NCBI GenBank assembly: GCA_003255065.1 | Contig: QAOA01005000.1 | Coordinates: 671,754-735,753 of the forward strand | DNA from: Cercis canadensis | Taxonomy: Eukaryota; Streptophyta; Magnoliopsida; Fabales; Fabaceae | Direction of reading: 5' to 3' | Length of the DNA: 64,000 bases | In this document: positions 1-13,590 of the stretch, piece by piece | How positions within the stretch are numbered: the stretch's first letter is position 1 | Layout of the letters: each line of letters starts with the position of its first letter | The notes under the pieces: generated by a model | Told to the model about the DNA's origin: nothing | The model's database searches: none | Seen by the model: only the letters and a program-made list of their open reading frames with translations | Program-made: the position numbers and the translations under genes

Positions 1-3000
1 AATACTTGTAAACTTGAATCTTAATTTTGATCAAATGCTGTCAGCAACACATAAAAGAAGATTTGAAACTTTGAATTAGTCCTGCTACCATAAAGAGGAC
101 AAATTGCTTCAATTAATCACATTATCTGACAAACATGTGTTGAATTATAATCAATTAATTAAAGTAAAGGATGGGTTGACTTGACCCAGCTCCAGCTCCA
201 GCTCCAATCGTCATTCAAAGCTTTGAACGCAGCACAAGGCCCTCTTTGCCCACTCTAACCGATTCGACTTTTGTTTTTTTTTTTTTTTTCTCCCACCAAG
301 TTACAAATTAAATTTCTCACTGCTTTTCTTCCCCTAAATAACGTGTCAATCTGAAACGAATGGTTTATATATATGTCAACCTAACATTGCATTTATGATT
401 AATAATGAAACTTACTAAATGTTAGATAGATTTCTGACATGACACGTGGTTTATTCATTTTCATATGCTGTTTTATTATTGTAAATTGATTTCGGCTTCA
501 ATTTGGCTCCCTCCCCTTTTAAACAAAGTCCTGCGAATATTCGAAAGCGGGATTGAATATAAGCTTAAACCATCCTCTTGTCATTTGTTCAATAATTCTA
601 CGACTTCCAAAAACAAAACAAAAAACTCTTCTGCGAGTTTATTAACGAAATTCTTGTAACATATCTTGTGGTGGTTAAAAGGCACGTGTTCCTATTTAGG
701 GGACACAACCAATTATTTAATCAATCAATGGTGGATGCCAATGCCATTGTCCCGATCCCGATCCCGATCCCGAGCCCGAGGATTTGGATAAGTATCTGCA
801 ATATTAACTTTTATTTATTTTTGGATGTGAGTACGTACAGTATTAACTTAACTTGGTTTCATTATCTATCATCCCTTGGAGTCGGACCCAATATTCATTT
901 CACACCGCTTAATTGCTAAATAAATAATATGACAAATCGTACCTAATCACTATTAAGATGTTAATTGAATTAAACTTTAGAATATCTAAAATTGTATTAA
1001 AAAATTGAAGTGTATAGCTAACATTTTTTTAAGTAAGTCAAGTAAAATAATTTTTTTTTTCTTTCTCATTATGAGGGTAGGATTTTCCATGGCCCAAAAA
1101 AAGAAGAAGGATTGAGTACCACATAGTAGCACTCTTTTATGGGTTTGTTTTTTAACAGAGAGTGGGCCTCGATATGAGCGAACTTATTGGACCATCCCCA
1201 ATCCACATTCTATAAAATAGTGTATTAGGGATGCCATCAGTCTAGTATGGACCTTTCTAATTTGGTGATAAACTTGGGCTTAGGCCCGGAGGGTCAAATC
1301 CATCTTCCTTTTTTTTTTTTTTTATTCGGTTGCGCAAAACCATCTAAAGTTGGCATCATAATTACTAATCTGCCCTAGAACACAGACTTACGGTCCATTT
1401 TGAATACATTATGACTAAACTAATTTATTTTGAAAAATTATGTATGCTAATCTCTTTTTTTTTTTTTAATTCCCTCAGAGAGTATTATATTTTACAAGCT
1501 ATACATGTACTTCCAAAAGATATTCCGAATATGGTTATCAATATTATTTTTACTAATTTGTGCACCAAAGAAAATATTACTCGTTTAGTGTATCAAAAAA
1601 GTTGGATTGCAGTTAAGAGTTTGTGATAATCGTTTTGGCCCCTCCTCATATTTCTGGCTTCTCCCCGGCCGGCACATATATGATAGCACTCATGGCAAAT
1701 TCAGAAAAGAGAATGTCCACGGTCACCTTCAAAAGAAACTGGTCACAAATTTTACTAGTTTCTTTGGTCACGGATTGTTAACGTGTCAGACAACTACTGG
1801 CCATGACCTAATTTCATCGTCCACATATTCTTAGGAAGAGATGTGATATTTGCATACAAGACATCGTTAACCAATTAAATGCAGCGATGAGTTTGGGAAA
1901 GATAAGTGGTTTAGCTAGTTGGACCACCGAACCCACTTTTTGCAACATCTATTATGTTTCTAAGTGTGGGCGTGGAGGCTGTTCCTTGAATGCATTCATT
2001 ATTTGACCATATCTATGATCTATATACTTAAAAAACAAGTTGGGTATGGACGAAGGGCACTTGCCCTCTTAATTAAGGAAACTACGTAATTGAGTACCTA
2101 ATATTTATATGAATTAGCCACATAAGAAAGAACATAAACATGCCAAATGCCAAGCTGGTCCACCAGTTTTGGAGGACGACGATTCTCACGCTGCCACCTG
2201 TTGTTTGGCGATCAAGAACCTGACATTTAAGCTACTATAAAGGTCCTCCTACTCCTAGTAGTCGTAGTGAGATGTATGAGTTGAAAGTTTAATCAGTTAT
2301 TTGAATTCAATACGCATCATAATACCTACTACTGCTTGACCCACATTAACACACTTACGTCAAACTACGTACTGCTTTTGAGCTTCAAATTGAAAATCAT
2401 TTTGTGACAATGCTTATATTTTAAAATAAGACATAATGTTTCTAAAAAAGAGAAATGACATGATCATCATCTTGCCTTTTTTATCAGCGACTGCTATGCT
2501 AAATAAAGACGTACCTTATAAACCAAACAATTCATCAATCAGTTGTAGTTTGGGTAATTTGGATTAGATTGGAATTAGGAACCCACATAAGCTGATTAGA
2601 CTCCATTTCGCAAACAGGAGGGATACAGTTAATTTTCATTAATCAATTAATCGATAATGATTGAAATAAAAAGGGTAAAGAGAAAAAAGAGAGAAAAGAC
2701 GAGAAGCGAATCGCCTCTCAAGCCAAGTCATACATAGCTGATGTTCATGACAAACGCGTTAGCAAGTTGAAATACAGACTTTCCATATTACCCCTGGCTC
2801 AACCACAACTCCGTCTATGAACAAGGTAAAAAGTCAAAACTGACAACTCATACACGAGAGGTACATCAAGGGCGTTTGCGTCCTTTCAATGCAGCAACTT
2901 TCCCAATACCTGAAAGGTCACGCGTCAACCTGAAAACGCTCACGTGTCGGTCAAGCTTAGCCTTAACGCGTGTGGGACGAACGCTCTCCAGAATCCTCAA

Positions 3001-3285
3001 TTCCTCATTGTGGGTAAAAGCGTACGTGTCCCTCATCCGAGCAATGTTACCGGTAGCCACCGGTACCCCCTTCAGTCCCGACCCCCTTATATGGCAGTTG
3101 AACCGAAGCACTTTTGAAGTTTTGCTCATTCCACGAAATAATTTCCAAGAGAAAGTGCGAGAAAATTCCCAAGAAAGCATTGGAAAAAATCTCTGGGTGT
3201 TTGTTACAAATAGTATTAAGCTCAGAAAGACATTCGATTATTGGTTTTCGTTTGATATCATTTGGGCGAGAAAAGGGAGAAAATT
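1..3285. other. intergenic spacer and PP2C upstream region
   Basis: AT-rich sequence with many homopolymer runs and no coding region I can support. A short GATCCC/GAGCCC simple repeat lies near 750-781. Open frames at 2866-3349 flank the PP2C start on both strands. They show no recognisable family and probably fall in its promoter and 5' leader. Confidence 0.6.
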
Positions 3286-5647
3286 ATGGTGGCAGAAGCA
3301 GACCTTGTTTGTCAACAGAACATCCCGGTGTTGGATGTGCAATATCTAGCTAAAGGAAGCAGCAACATTCATGAGATTGAAGACGCATCTCTGGTGACGC
3401 CTCCGAGTTTTGAACGAGTTCGTGCTTCTGAATTGGTCTCTGCCGAGTTACTGTCTTCACAAGAAGTGAGTTCTTCCGGGCCCTTTTCTTTTGTTTTTCT
3501 GATGATACAGATGACGATAGGTGATGGTTTTCTGCTAGTTTGTAGGATGAGGATCATAGGAACTCGTTGATTTCTAGGAACGAGGTTGGGATTCCATTTT
3601 TTTTTGGCCATGGGGATTCGAGTTGATTTCTCTCTCTTCCAACCCCCCCTCCCCCCAACTTTTAACTCTTCTTGATCAGGAATAAGCGAGTAAGATCATA
3701 TATAGAGGTTAGGTGAAGTGAATATACCGGTGTTCTGCCAAGTTCATCTAGTTTAGTCCTTGTTTATTGTAGGAAGAGCCACCCTTCCGTCCTCTCCTTC
3801 ATAGTTGCTTGTCAGTCTAGAGATCAGTATTCGATTTAACCTCATTTATGTTGATATCAATTATTTGAAGATCTTTTTCTGGTTAGTTGAGCTGAGATAT
3901 AAGGGTAGCAGTCGCTTTGAGGCTATGACACAGCCCCTCACCTCCATAATTGTTGGTACCAAGGCTTAGGCAAGAAGGATACTAATACCTTTCATACATC
4001 ACTGATTATTCTGTTCGTACGACAAATTGTCCATAAATGCTTTAAAACCTGTCCTAATTTTGCAATATTAAGAATGTCAGGTATGCAGTGTCAAAATTGA
4101 AATTGTGGCATTCTTCACTTAGATCTTAAGAGCAGCCAACCCAACATGTTTTTAATGATCCCTGTGCAAATCAATTCTCTCTGCTTGCCAAGCTGTGGTT
4201 GAAGATATGTTGGACTGCCATACTTAGATATGAACTTTATTATATGTTCTTCATAAAATTCATCGCTTCCTTTTTTCATTCTTGTAAATTTATATCTTTT
4301 CATATCTGAGTGATGTTTTCTGATTTGCATTTAACTACGCTTGTGTAGGATGTTAGACCCGCAGACAGATTCTCAGATGCTGCTCTTGACTCTACTCTAC
4401 AATATGTCCCCAGCATCCGTTCTGGTAGTTTTGCTGACATTGGGCCACGCAGATACATGGAAGATGAACATATAAGGATAGATGATCTGTCTTCACACAT
4501 GGGATCACTATATAAATTTCCTAAACCAAGTGCCTTTTATGGGGTAATTTACTTTTCAGCCTTTAGCTTCCACGGTCTTTTCATTTTGATGTAAATTTAA
4601 TTGAGGTTTAATCTATTCACTCAGGTATTTGATGGTCATGGAGGACCAGAAGCTGCAGCTTATATCCGGAAAAATGTGATGAGGCTCTTTTTTGAAGATG
4701 TCAGTTTCCCCCAGACATCCGAAGTTGATATTGTTTTCTTACGAGAGGTAGAGAGTTCCCTCAGGAAGGCATTTCTTTTGGCTGATTCAGCTTTGGCTGA
4801 TGATTGCAGTGTGAGCAGCTCATCAGGGACCACGGCCCTTACTGCTTTGATTTTTGGAAGGTATATCCATACATTACATGTTGCACTCTGTTATCATATT
4901 TATCTATATCCCTTGGTATAGTATGCAGTTCTTTTTATTGAATTGGGACATTGGATCAGTTTTGCACTTGTAGTTGCCAAAAGGACAAGATGTATAGATA
5001 TCATTTAACTTGAGAGGGAATTCCCAGCTGCCTTACTTAGTTTTTGCTTTGCTGACTTGTGTTTGACTTCTTCCAGGCTTCTTATGGTGGCTAATGCCGG
5101 TGATTGCCGAGCAGTTCTCTGCCGTAAAGGAGAGGCAATTGACATGTCTCAAGATCACAGGCCCATTTACCCATCAGAACGGAAGCGAGTTGAGGAATTG
5201 GGTGGCTACATAGATGATGGTTATCTAAATGGGGTTTTATCAGTAACTCGAGCACTTGGGGACTGGGATATGAAGTTCCCTCGGGGTTCTCCTTCACCTC
5301 TGATTGCAGAGCCTGAGTTCCGGCAAGTGATTCTAACAGATGATGATGAATTCCTCATCATAGGATGTGATGGGATTTGGGATGTGATGTCAAGTCAGCA
5401 TGCAGTGAGCCTTGTTCGTAGAGGCCTAAGGCGGCACGATGACCCGGAGCAGTGTGCTAGGGACCTAGTTATGGAGGCATTGCGGCTCAACACATTTGAC
5501 AATCTTACAGTCATTATTGTGTGCTTCTCTTCCCTTGATCACAGTGATCCTTCCCCACCTCGACAACGCAAGTTGAGGTGCTGTAGCCTCTCTGCAGAGG
5601 CTCTTTGTAGCTTGAGGACTTTGTTGGAAGGCAGCGCCAGCAACTGA
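3286..5647 (+). CDS. protein phosphatase 2C (plant PP2C, 393 aa, 4 exons)
   Basis: Metal-dependent Ser/Thr phosphatase of the PPM/PP2C family, acting in cytosol or nucleus. Exons are 3286-3465, 4349-4543, 4625-4860 and 5077-5647, with GT-AG introns and phases that join cleanly into 393 codons. Catalytic landmarks are present: RYMEDE near residues 94-100, the metal-binding FDGHGG at 127-132, GDCRAVLC near 212-219, GCDGIWDV with Asp302, and FDN with Asp345/Asn346. The order and spacing fit an active enzyme. The ATG at 3286 gives a 60-residue N-terminal extension before the first conserved block, typical of plant PP2Cs outside the ABI1 clade. It most resembles the DBP1/PP2C22-27-49 type, which I infer by eye. 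Substrates cannot be read from the sequence. Confidence 0.93.
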
Positions 5648-6546
5648 ATCTGAATACTCATTACTCAGTGTATATACAATTGATTAATTAAAATAAAATC
5701 TCATTCTGGAGAAACCTATGATGCTGTTTTTGGCTGCTTCAGTTCAGACATTAGAAAAAAGCTGCCATCATTTTTGTAGGCCATGTCGGTCGGTGTACAT
5801 AGCGATGGGCAAGTGGATGGTGGTGGGGGAGATATCTATATTGATTGATATATATTATTAATTGTGTTGTAACTCGTAATTATAGATAGTTTTTGCTTTC
5901 ATGAATGATGACTGTCTCATTGATGTCATAGTTCGTGTTTGTATTAAGTGTGCTAGTACTATTCCCACGCCGATACACAGGCTACTGGGCATCACGCTAT
6001 TGGGCGGTGTGACGCAGACTCAAACAATTAGATGTGGAATAAAATTTATATGATCATAAAAATATAAATTATATAAATTTATAGTATATAATATACTAAT
6101 TGTGTATTTTATTTGTTGAATTATATATCTAATATATTAAAAGTATCAATTATAAATTCATAAAAATTTTGAAAAGTGAATTAAACTAATAGAAATTGAG
6201 ATAATGTTATACTGAAATTACCTATAGTTTATGGTTGGGGTTGGGGTTGTCAATGTCTTTATCTAAGTCTACTCGAATTTGTTTTGATATTAAAAATGTA
6301 ACATTAGTATAATTAGAATGTGTAAGATTAAATATACATTGATTGATATATATATATATTATTAATTGTGTTGTAACTTGTAATTATGGATAGTTTTTGC
6401 TTTCATGAATGATGACTGTCTCATTGATGTCGTAGTTCGTGTTTGTATTAAGTGTATTATTCAATAATAAATGTGATAATGAATAATGAACATGGAAGAA
6501 ATAGAATATAAAAGTCAAAAGAAATAGTAATTTAATATTATTGTTT
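5648..6546. repeat. PP2C 3' region with a dispersed direct repeat
   Basis: The segment 5841-5951 recurs in the same orientation at 6339-6455, with a few substitutions and a longer TA run. The sequence between the copies (about 390 bp) is AT-rich with no coding signal. The first copy probably lies in or near the PP2C 3' UTR. A local duplication is the simplest reading; I see no transposon ends. Confidence 0.6.
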
Positions 6547-7125
6547 TTAATTTTTTGACGGGTGTCTTAAGCCAAGAAGTTGATGAGCAACGGCAGTAAG
6601 GATATCAATAAGATCTGAAGCATGATTGTTCCTTTGTGTCAAAGGAGATTGGAGTTTTACTGATGAGAAATACCCTTCGCATTGAACTTCAAGATCATCA
6701 GCAAAGGTGTCCACGTAGGAAACCTGAACGTACTTTCTTAAGAGCATGCATCGATAGGCCTCCTTCATATCCCAAATGATGCCCTTGTAGTTTTGATAAC
6801 ATACATGAAGTGCCTCGTAAAGTTTTGAGGACATACTTGCGTTTTTCATAAGTGCATCGATATATTTGAGAGTATCGGTGGCATTTGCAATCGTTAATTG
6901 AATAGCAATAAAGCCAAGGCCTGGGAGGCCAGTCGATCCTGCCTGGGGAATTGAACCCAATGTAGCCAGAAAAAACTTGGGCTTCCGGGTTTCAGCGCAT
7001 ACCCTTCACACTATGGCTGAAGGCTTCGGGTTCTTCCCTGTATCCAAAGCATCAAGCTTGTGGACATTGCCAAACAGCAAGACGAGATTGATAAATAACC
7101 AAGAGTAGTGAGAAAAGGAAGCCAT
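6547..7125 (-). pseudogene. plant invertase/pectin methylesterase inhibitor (PMEI) family, broken by an in-frame stop
   Basis: On the minus strand an ATG at 7125 opens a secretory signal peptide of about 26 residues (hydrophobic core WLFINLVLLF). A PMEI domain follows and ends with TAA at 6547-6549, 193 codons in all. PMEI proteins are apoplastic four-helix bundles that inhibit pectin methylesterase or invertase. Codon 40 is TGA (7006-7008), just before the conserved VCAETRKP block, so the message would end before the domain. The second of the four usually conserved cysteines (expected in a KFC motif) is Phe (KFF). Frame and similarity otherwise run unbroken to the C-terminus, suggesting recent inactivation. 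A start inside the domain could only give an unsecreted product. No intron is evident. Sequencing error is an alternative for the stop. Confidence 0.75.
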
Positions 7126-7707
7126 CTCTTTTCCAGATTTTAGTTTTGCTATAATAAAACAACACAAAAGAAGTGAATTCTGCTTCTGCTAGCGACTGAA
7201 ATAAATAAACCTTCCAGAGGTCTCATCTATAATTATAGAGGGTGCGAACAAGTACACTATGTTTTCAATCTCATAGAGTCATTGATTTATTGCCACTCCA
7301 GCCTAAAGGAAGCAGAATGCTGAGCAGGGGTCCCGAAGCATTAAATAAGATTAATATCAATTTATTATGGCAAAAGAAAAATTAATATCAATTTAACAAA
7401 AAAGGAGGAGTAAGATTAATATCATTTCCTACAGGGTTCTGTCATTAAGAGGAGATATTTATTAGGACACAGATTTGCATAATAATTAACAACTTAAAGT
7501 CAAAAAGTATCTTAAATATTTTGAAACCTTATTAATTTCACAATTAATTGTATAACTTACTATCAAATATATCCTCATTAATTACTCAAAAAATTATTTA
7601 TGGTGGGTTATATACATTTTCTTAAGTGTATATACCCGCGATGAAAAATGGGGTCAGTTCTAAAATGGTGGGTTGATTACCCTTGGTCCTCGAAAGGGTG
7701 AAGCCAT
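7126..7707. other. spacer between the PMEI pseudogene and the START-like gene
   Basis: AT-rich DNA holding the upstream region of the PMEI pseudogene and the 3' end of the next minus-strand gene. No other feature is recognised. Confidence 0.5.
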
Positions 7708-10700
7708 TTAGTAGCTTTTTGCCAACGTCGCAAATTGTTCCAAACCACGTCGAAGTAAACCTTCAAGAAAAGGTTGAAGTGCCTGGAAAATATACATGTA
7801 GGTGGAAAATCTGATTAGCCATATCAAAAAGCCACAATTTATCTCCTAAAAAAGGATTTTCAAATATTTTTTGTCAAATTGAGCTCCTAATGAATAACTC
7901 TTTGTTTGGTCGAATGACTTACAGATGCCACTGGAGCCAAAAGTTGAGGAACTTCATATGATACAGTCAGCTGTAAAGGACAAATGAAGAGGTAAGTGCT
8001 AGGCTAAAGCTAAGGCAAAATGAGATATCATCCTTTTAAAGTTTCCTTTGTTCCTGTTAGAAGCCAGGAGCATTGGAAAACATATTGATGGAATGAAATA
8101 CAGGAAAACATTTTCAGGAAACATATGCCATATATGTGATGTTGGTAAATAAAAATTAGAGCTTTACAAGAAAGGTTAGACTATAAAGATAATAAGTAAA
8201 ACATTAACTAGAATACAGTATAAGAAGACTCACTTCTACTATACATGATGAAGGACCTTTTGGATAAAAGCGAACCGCACCTCTGCCATGTGAGGAAATC
8301 AAGAAATTAAGATTATTACGAGTACTGAATAATGAAGCGATTTTCACCACAATCAAGGAATTTGGACATATAAAACAGTGCTAAACATGTTCTTGAAGGC
8401 ACTCTAAAGATGGCTTGAACGAAATACAGCCTGGAACTATTCAACCATGATAGAAACATTGCATTCAACACAGATAAAGTGTGAGAGTTTGCTACCAGAC
8501 TACCATTTTCCAGGCAAAAGAAATCATCACATTGATTTATTTAAATTTTCAACACAGAAAAACAAAGCACACAACACAGATAAAGGGCGTGCTGACCTAA
8601 ATTATAATTAGAGCTTTTATGATTTTAAAAGCTATAAATGTCCCCTTAAACCCTAGGAAACTATACAGGCTCTAGAGCATACAACCCCACAAGTTTCAGA
8701 TCTGACTCTAGGAATTCATAATTCAAATTGTTCAGAGTCAAATGCAGGATTCCGTAGTATTCTACTGCCAAAATGGCGTAAATCCTGGATAGTAAAGGGT
8801 TTGACAATAAAGCATCATTAACAGTTACTTTAGCATCAATTCAATTAGACTACAAGTCAGATTTTGTTGATAAGACAGAATTATCTTTTAGTCTTTTACA
8901 TCACTTCAGCACAACATTAAGAAAACCAAGTTTATTTCTTGTTGCAGAGCAAAACATGATGATTAATCATTGCTACAAGTAACCACGAAAACAGTGTATG
9001 ATCTCACATGTCATATGTCCTTCAGTCTGTTATGTCTCAACAGATATATCCTGGTTAATTACCACAAATAAGCTAATCAATCAAGTAATTCTCAGCAGCA
9101 GGTATGTCTTTATAAATTACCGGTTAGGAAGACCTTCCAGAGATCGCCAATGGATTTTCTGATTTGGTATGGGCTGCAAGAAGGTAATTCAACATGAATC
9201 ACAAATACCAACTGACTTTTGAAATATGATAAGGAAAACTAATTCAAAAGAAGTGGAATATCAGGTTGGTGATCTTTTCCTGCATATTACGAGCAAGCCA
9301 AGAGTACTCGATATCACGACCAAATGCTTTATACTTCAATGACCATCGTGATATGTCAGGCTTGTCTGGCAATATCTGCGAAATCGATCCAACACTAAGA
9401 TGTCAGTTGATGGTAGGGTGAGACATTTGCGTTAGTTAACTTAAAATCAAAATCAAAGATTCAGTTTTGATGTTTTATGGCCGTATAAATGAAAATTGCA
9501 AAGTTTTGATATTACTCCTGCAACATTTGGAACCAGGACCCAGAAAAAGAATAACTTGAAGTTGAACCTAATGGGACCTTGGTACCTCCTCCCCCTTGAG
9601 CAACAAGGCAGAAGTTAGTGCAAGATTCACCAAAGCATTTTTTCGTTGTTACTGTTTCTTTAATTATGCAAATGTTTTAAGAGTAATTAAGCTTCAACAT
9701 AAAACGAGTTGTATTTGGGGAAATATGCACTGCTTGGTGAACTTCAACAAGCCATAATTATTCTAAGGTCAGTGATCCTTTCAGAAGAAATGAAAACAAT
9801 TACATCAAAGTGAAATTAGGACAGCATAATGCGCACCTTAACAGAGGAAATAAAGGGCATCCAACGCTGTATGGCTTCACGATCAGAGTAAACAGCATAG
9901 GCGACTGAGACAGGTACATCGATCTCCATCTTAACCCTGCAATTGGTAACATTCTTTTATTGAGAGTTGGAAAGCTGGATGGCTCAGCTGGAAGAACCCA
10001 CAAGTGCTAAAACTGACATAAAAATTGTAAAATGTTAATAAAGTTGTTTCGTAGGAAAAACAACATGGTAAAACCACCAAACACCATATAAATTAAAATC
10101 TCAGTTGGGACGTACGCTTAAGCATGCTTCCTAGTTACTAGTGGGATATGACTTCAGAAAAAGACATATAAATGAGCTCACAACTACTTGTTCAATTAAC
10201 GAAAATGAGTAACATTCCAATAATTATGTTGGATCTTACAAATTAGTGATCCATCAAAGTTTAGACTTAAACGGACAGATTCTCGAAACATGAAATATTC
10301 TAATTGATTCATTGCCGACAATTTTCCAATTTGTTTTTCAAGGTACCCACTCTTAAAATTTAGACACAGGTACCGCAGGTAACCATGTTTGACTCTTTGC
10401 TGACTACTCTTAATCCTGATATACTTTCTATGAAACAAAAATTAGAAGATGGACTCAAAAGAAAAAAAATGGAAACGAGAAGAAAAGCGGAATAGAAATT
10501 TCTGAGTGAAAAAAAAATTAAAAAGTTACGTGCAATCCTGCCACTCCATGACGGGGGAAAAACGTTTAACGCCATTGAAGGTTGAAGATCGCTTGAAGGA
10601 GGTATAAGGAAGTCTGAAGAAGAGCTTATTAAGAGATTGTGGAATTGAAGAAAAGCTTCTCCAATTTGGATTGGCGCTCAATAGAATGACACTTCTGGCT

Positions 10701-10768
10701 CTAGGCGACAAGTGGTTCATTAAAGGAGACCCAGCGCTTGTAATAGAGCCCATTACAGTTGCAGACAT
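7708..10768 (-). CDS. START/polyketide cyclase-like lipid-transport superfamily protein (219 aa, 7 exons)
   Basis: Minus-strand exons are 10530-10768, 9837-9936, 9280-9375, 9121-9173, 8234-8282, 7923-7970 and 7708-7782, joining into 220 codons including TAA. Residues 1-75 are Ser/Arg-rich and transit-peptide-like. The remainder is one SRPBCC/START fold (cyclase/dehydrase type), with VPVSVAYAVYSDREAIQRW, FGRDIEYSWLARNMQ, IHWRSLEGLPNRGAVRFYP and a C-terminal LEGLLRRGLEQFA helix. Plant members are mostly uncharacterised, and a plastid lipid or hydrophobic-ligand role is inferred. The ATG at 10768 is the first in frame. Intron 3 (9174-9279) has a normal AG acceptor, but the donor needed to keep the conserved frame reads GA instead of GT. 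A nearby GT at 9290 would shift the frame. Confidence 0.85.
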
Positions 10769-12721
10769 GGCCAATGCTATTGCTGAGATTGTTGGCTGAA
10801 TAAGAAGAGCGATAGAAAGAAGGTGACGGATGTTTGCTCAGACCTGAGGCTGAGGCCACCACAACCACACGCCCTGCGTCACAATTCAGATTTCTTCGCC
10901 TCTGTGATCAATTCAGACATGTGACGTTAACATCTCGCTGATATCCTCCTACGCCAGTCATATATTCAATATCAAAAACCAATGATATCCAAACAAGTAA
11001 CAAGGAACGCAACACGATCCCAAAAATGTCGCTGTGCAATACGTCATCATGCTGACCCAAGCCCGAACTCATGGACTTGGATAATACTACATCTTGGGCT
11101 CATGTCATATATACATTTGGGCTTCTACTACTTTTGCTGAAAAGTAAAAACAAAGCTATTTCAATTTTCATCAAGGGGAGAAGAAGGATTTCAAATTCAA
11201 AAAATGATTATTCTGTAATAAATTAAAGGTAATGATTAAAAAAAGGGGCTGACCCATGTAAAAATGAGGTTAAACAACTTCATCCTAATTTGACCAATTT
11301 AGTTATGACAAATGTATTAATAGCAAGATTCACATATTTACTTAACCTATAGGCAAAATTTTTATTTATTATAAATCAGCCCCATATTTTTTTAAAAGTT
11401 TTATTTTTCCATAATCTCCTACTATAGTAAGACAAGTCTTTTTTTTTTTTTCAGCTTCAAAATATTTGATATTAGGTAAGAAAAACAGTGTCGTTTTATC
11501 ATAACTTTAAGGAATTACACCCCAAAAAATGAATTATACAAGCTAAAAATAATTCAGTTTCTACCTTTTAAATTAATTAAATAGTCATACATAACTTCTT
11601 TCTACCTTTTTTTTTTTTGTTTTTTATATTCGGGCTAGTTTTTTTTCCCTTTTTGAATCCAACCCCTCCTTTACCTATTTTGATGGCTTTACCTTTATTT
11701 ATCCATTTTATAAACACCAAAATGTACACACACAGAAAAAAAAAAAAAATTGCGTCCCAAAAAAGAAAAAAGATTTTAACGTATCAACAACAAGAACTTA
11801 GTTGTAGAAATCATGATATTTTGGGAGTACACATCCAGTTGTAAATATAAAACAAGAAGCAATATCAAAAAATCGCAAAATTTTGAAATTCAAAGTTAGG
11901 ATTTATCCCATTTTTATGCTAAAATCCACCATTCAAATCTTACTTGCAAAAAATAAAGAGTAAAGGAGAGAGTAAAATCTACTCTTTTTTAATTTTTTGA
12001 CTTGTTTTTTACACTATTATTTTTTACTCATCTTAATCTATTTATTAATGTATATATTTAAATGTTATCATGCTTAAATTTTTTTTTAAAATTATGAATC
12101 TTTTATGTATAAATTTGAATTTAATTCTTTAAAAAAAATTCATAAATTTGTTTGTGAAAAATATATAAATGGAGAAGAATATCATACTTTGTGTACTCTC
12201 AACTTTAACATAATTTAATTACTAAAAAAAAGCTTTAACATAAATTATTATTTTAAGTGAGGTGCTAATATAATTTTAGTTAAATTAGTGGGTCACATTA
12301 ATATTGTCACACAAGTTTAGAAATGACCAACTGAACATGTAACTAGAATTAAATATTTACCACTAGATTTGACAGATAACACAAAAAATGACAGTAATTG
12401 TGCTACCTAAAATAGGGTTATATAACCCAAATATTTTTGCTTGGGATAAATCAAAGAACCCTTTAAAAAAAATTAATCAAAAATATTTTTGATCCCTCTT
12501 GTAGTACAGTAGCAGGAGAGGCACCGTAACAGAAAGAAACCACTGACGCTCACAGTTAGGCCTCAGGCGTGCCTTCCTGCCTGTAAGTGTAACCACCCAC
12601 CCATTGGCCATTACAGTTTGTTTCTCACTTTCCAATTCCCAAAACACAGTTAGGCCTTTCTCCTCTTCTCTTCTCTTTTGTTTCCCATTTCTCCCCTGAG
12701 TAGCAACTAGCAACAGCAACC
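10769..12721. other. AT-rich intergenic region between divergent genes
   Basis: About 2 kb between the minus-strand START-like gene and the plus-strand exonuclease-like gene, so it holds both promoters. It is rich in poly-A and poly-T runs. A CT-rich stretch near 12655-12700 precedes the plus-strand ATG and looks like a 5' leader. Small open frames here have no recognisable features. Confidence 0.5.
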
Positions 12722-13263
12722 ATGGTGTTGGAGATTAGCATTCATAAAGAAACCAAACCAGACTACACCTACTACTACGATGCCTACACCGTCCTTGCCG
12801 ATGACCACCGCATCCTCACCATCGTCACCACCTGCAACGATACCGTCTCCAAATGGCTCAATGACCTCCTCAAAACCACCAAGAACCACCTCGTCGTCGG
12901 CGTCTCCGTTGAATGCGAGACTGTTAAGTACTCCAAAGGCGGCCTCAACGACAGCCCTTACCACCTTCTCAACCTCTGCGTTGGCTCTCATTGTCTAATC
13001 CACTACCTCAGCCAACCCGAGCAGTGCGTCACCCCAAGATCTCTTCGCACCTTCTTTGATGACCCTCGGGTCGTTGCTGTCGGAATCAACATCAAATCGG
13101 TGGCGCAGAACCTTGAGCACCACCATGAGATCAAGATCAAGAATCCAATGGATCTTCACAGCTTGGCCATCCAGGGGCTCAAGAGAGACGACTTGGATCT
13201 GGCCCGCTACAATCTGGACAAGCTCACCATGACCGTCTTTGGCAAGCATATGTATGTGCTCTG

Positions 13264-13502
13264 TATTAGGCTTAATACAGCTCAGCACATATAGTTAGTA
13301 TCCAGCTCAGCAAATTAGACTTAATACAGCTCAGCACATACAGTTAGTCTACAGCTCAGTTATAGGAAGTTAGTTAGGAAATTCAATTCAGTTTTTCTGT
13401 TATTGCAGCACATGCAGTGCTTCTACTATATATTTGTAAAAGGCCACGATTGGCACATCAATTATTCAATGAACAAGATTCATTTTTCTCAAAGTTCTAA
13501 TA
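13264..13502 (+). repeat. Copia 5' LTR (239 bp) with TA...TA ends
   Basis: It begins TATTAG and ends CTAATA, a 6-bp inverted repeat, instead of the canonical TG...CA. It matches 14704-14951. The primer-binding site TGGTATCAGAGC, complementary to initiator tRNA-Met, follows at once at 13503-13514. Confidence 0.95.
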
Positions 13503-13590
13503 TGGTATCAGAGCTAAGAACCTGAGTTCTCTGAATCCTTCACCCTTCTCTGCAGAAACTTTTCTTCTTTTCTTCTTGTGTTAATCATCA

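Noticed and set aside
2866..3349. Overlapping open frames on both strands before the PP2C start
   Set aside because: No family resemblance; they lie in the likely promoter and leader and do not join the PP2C frame.
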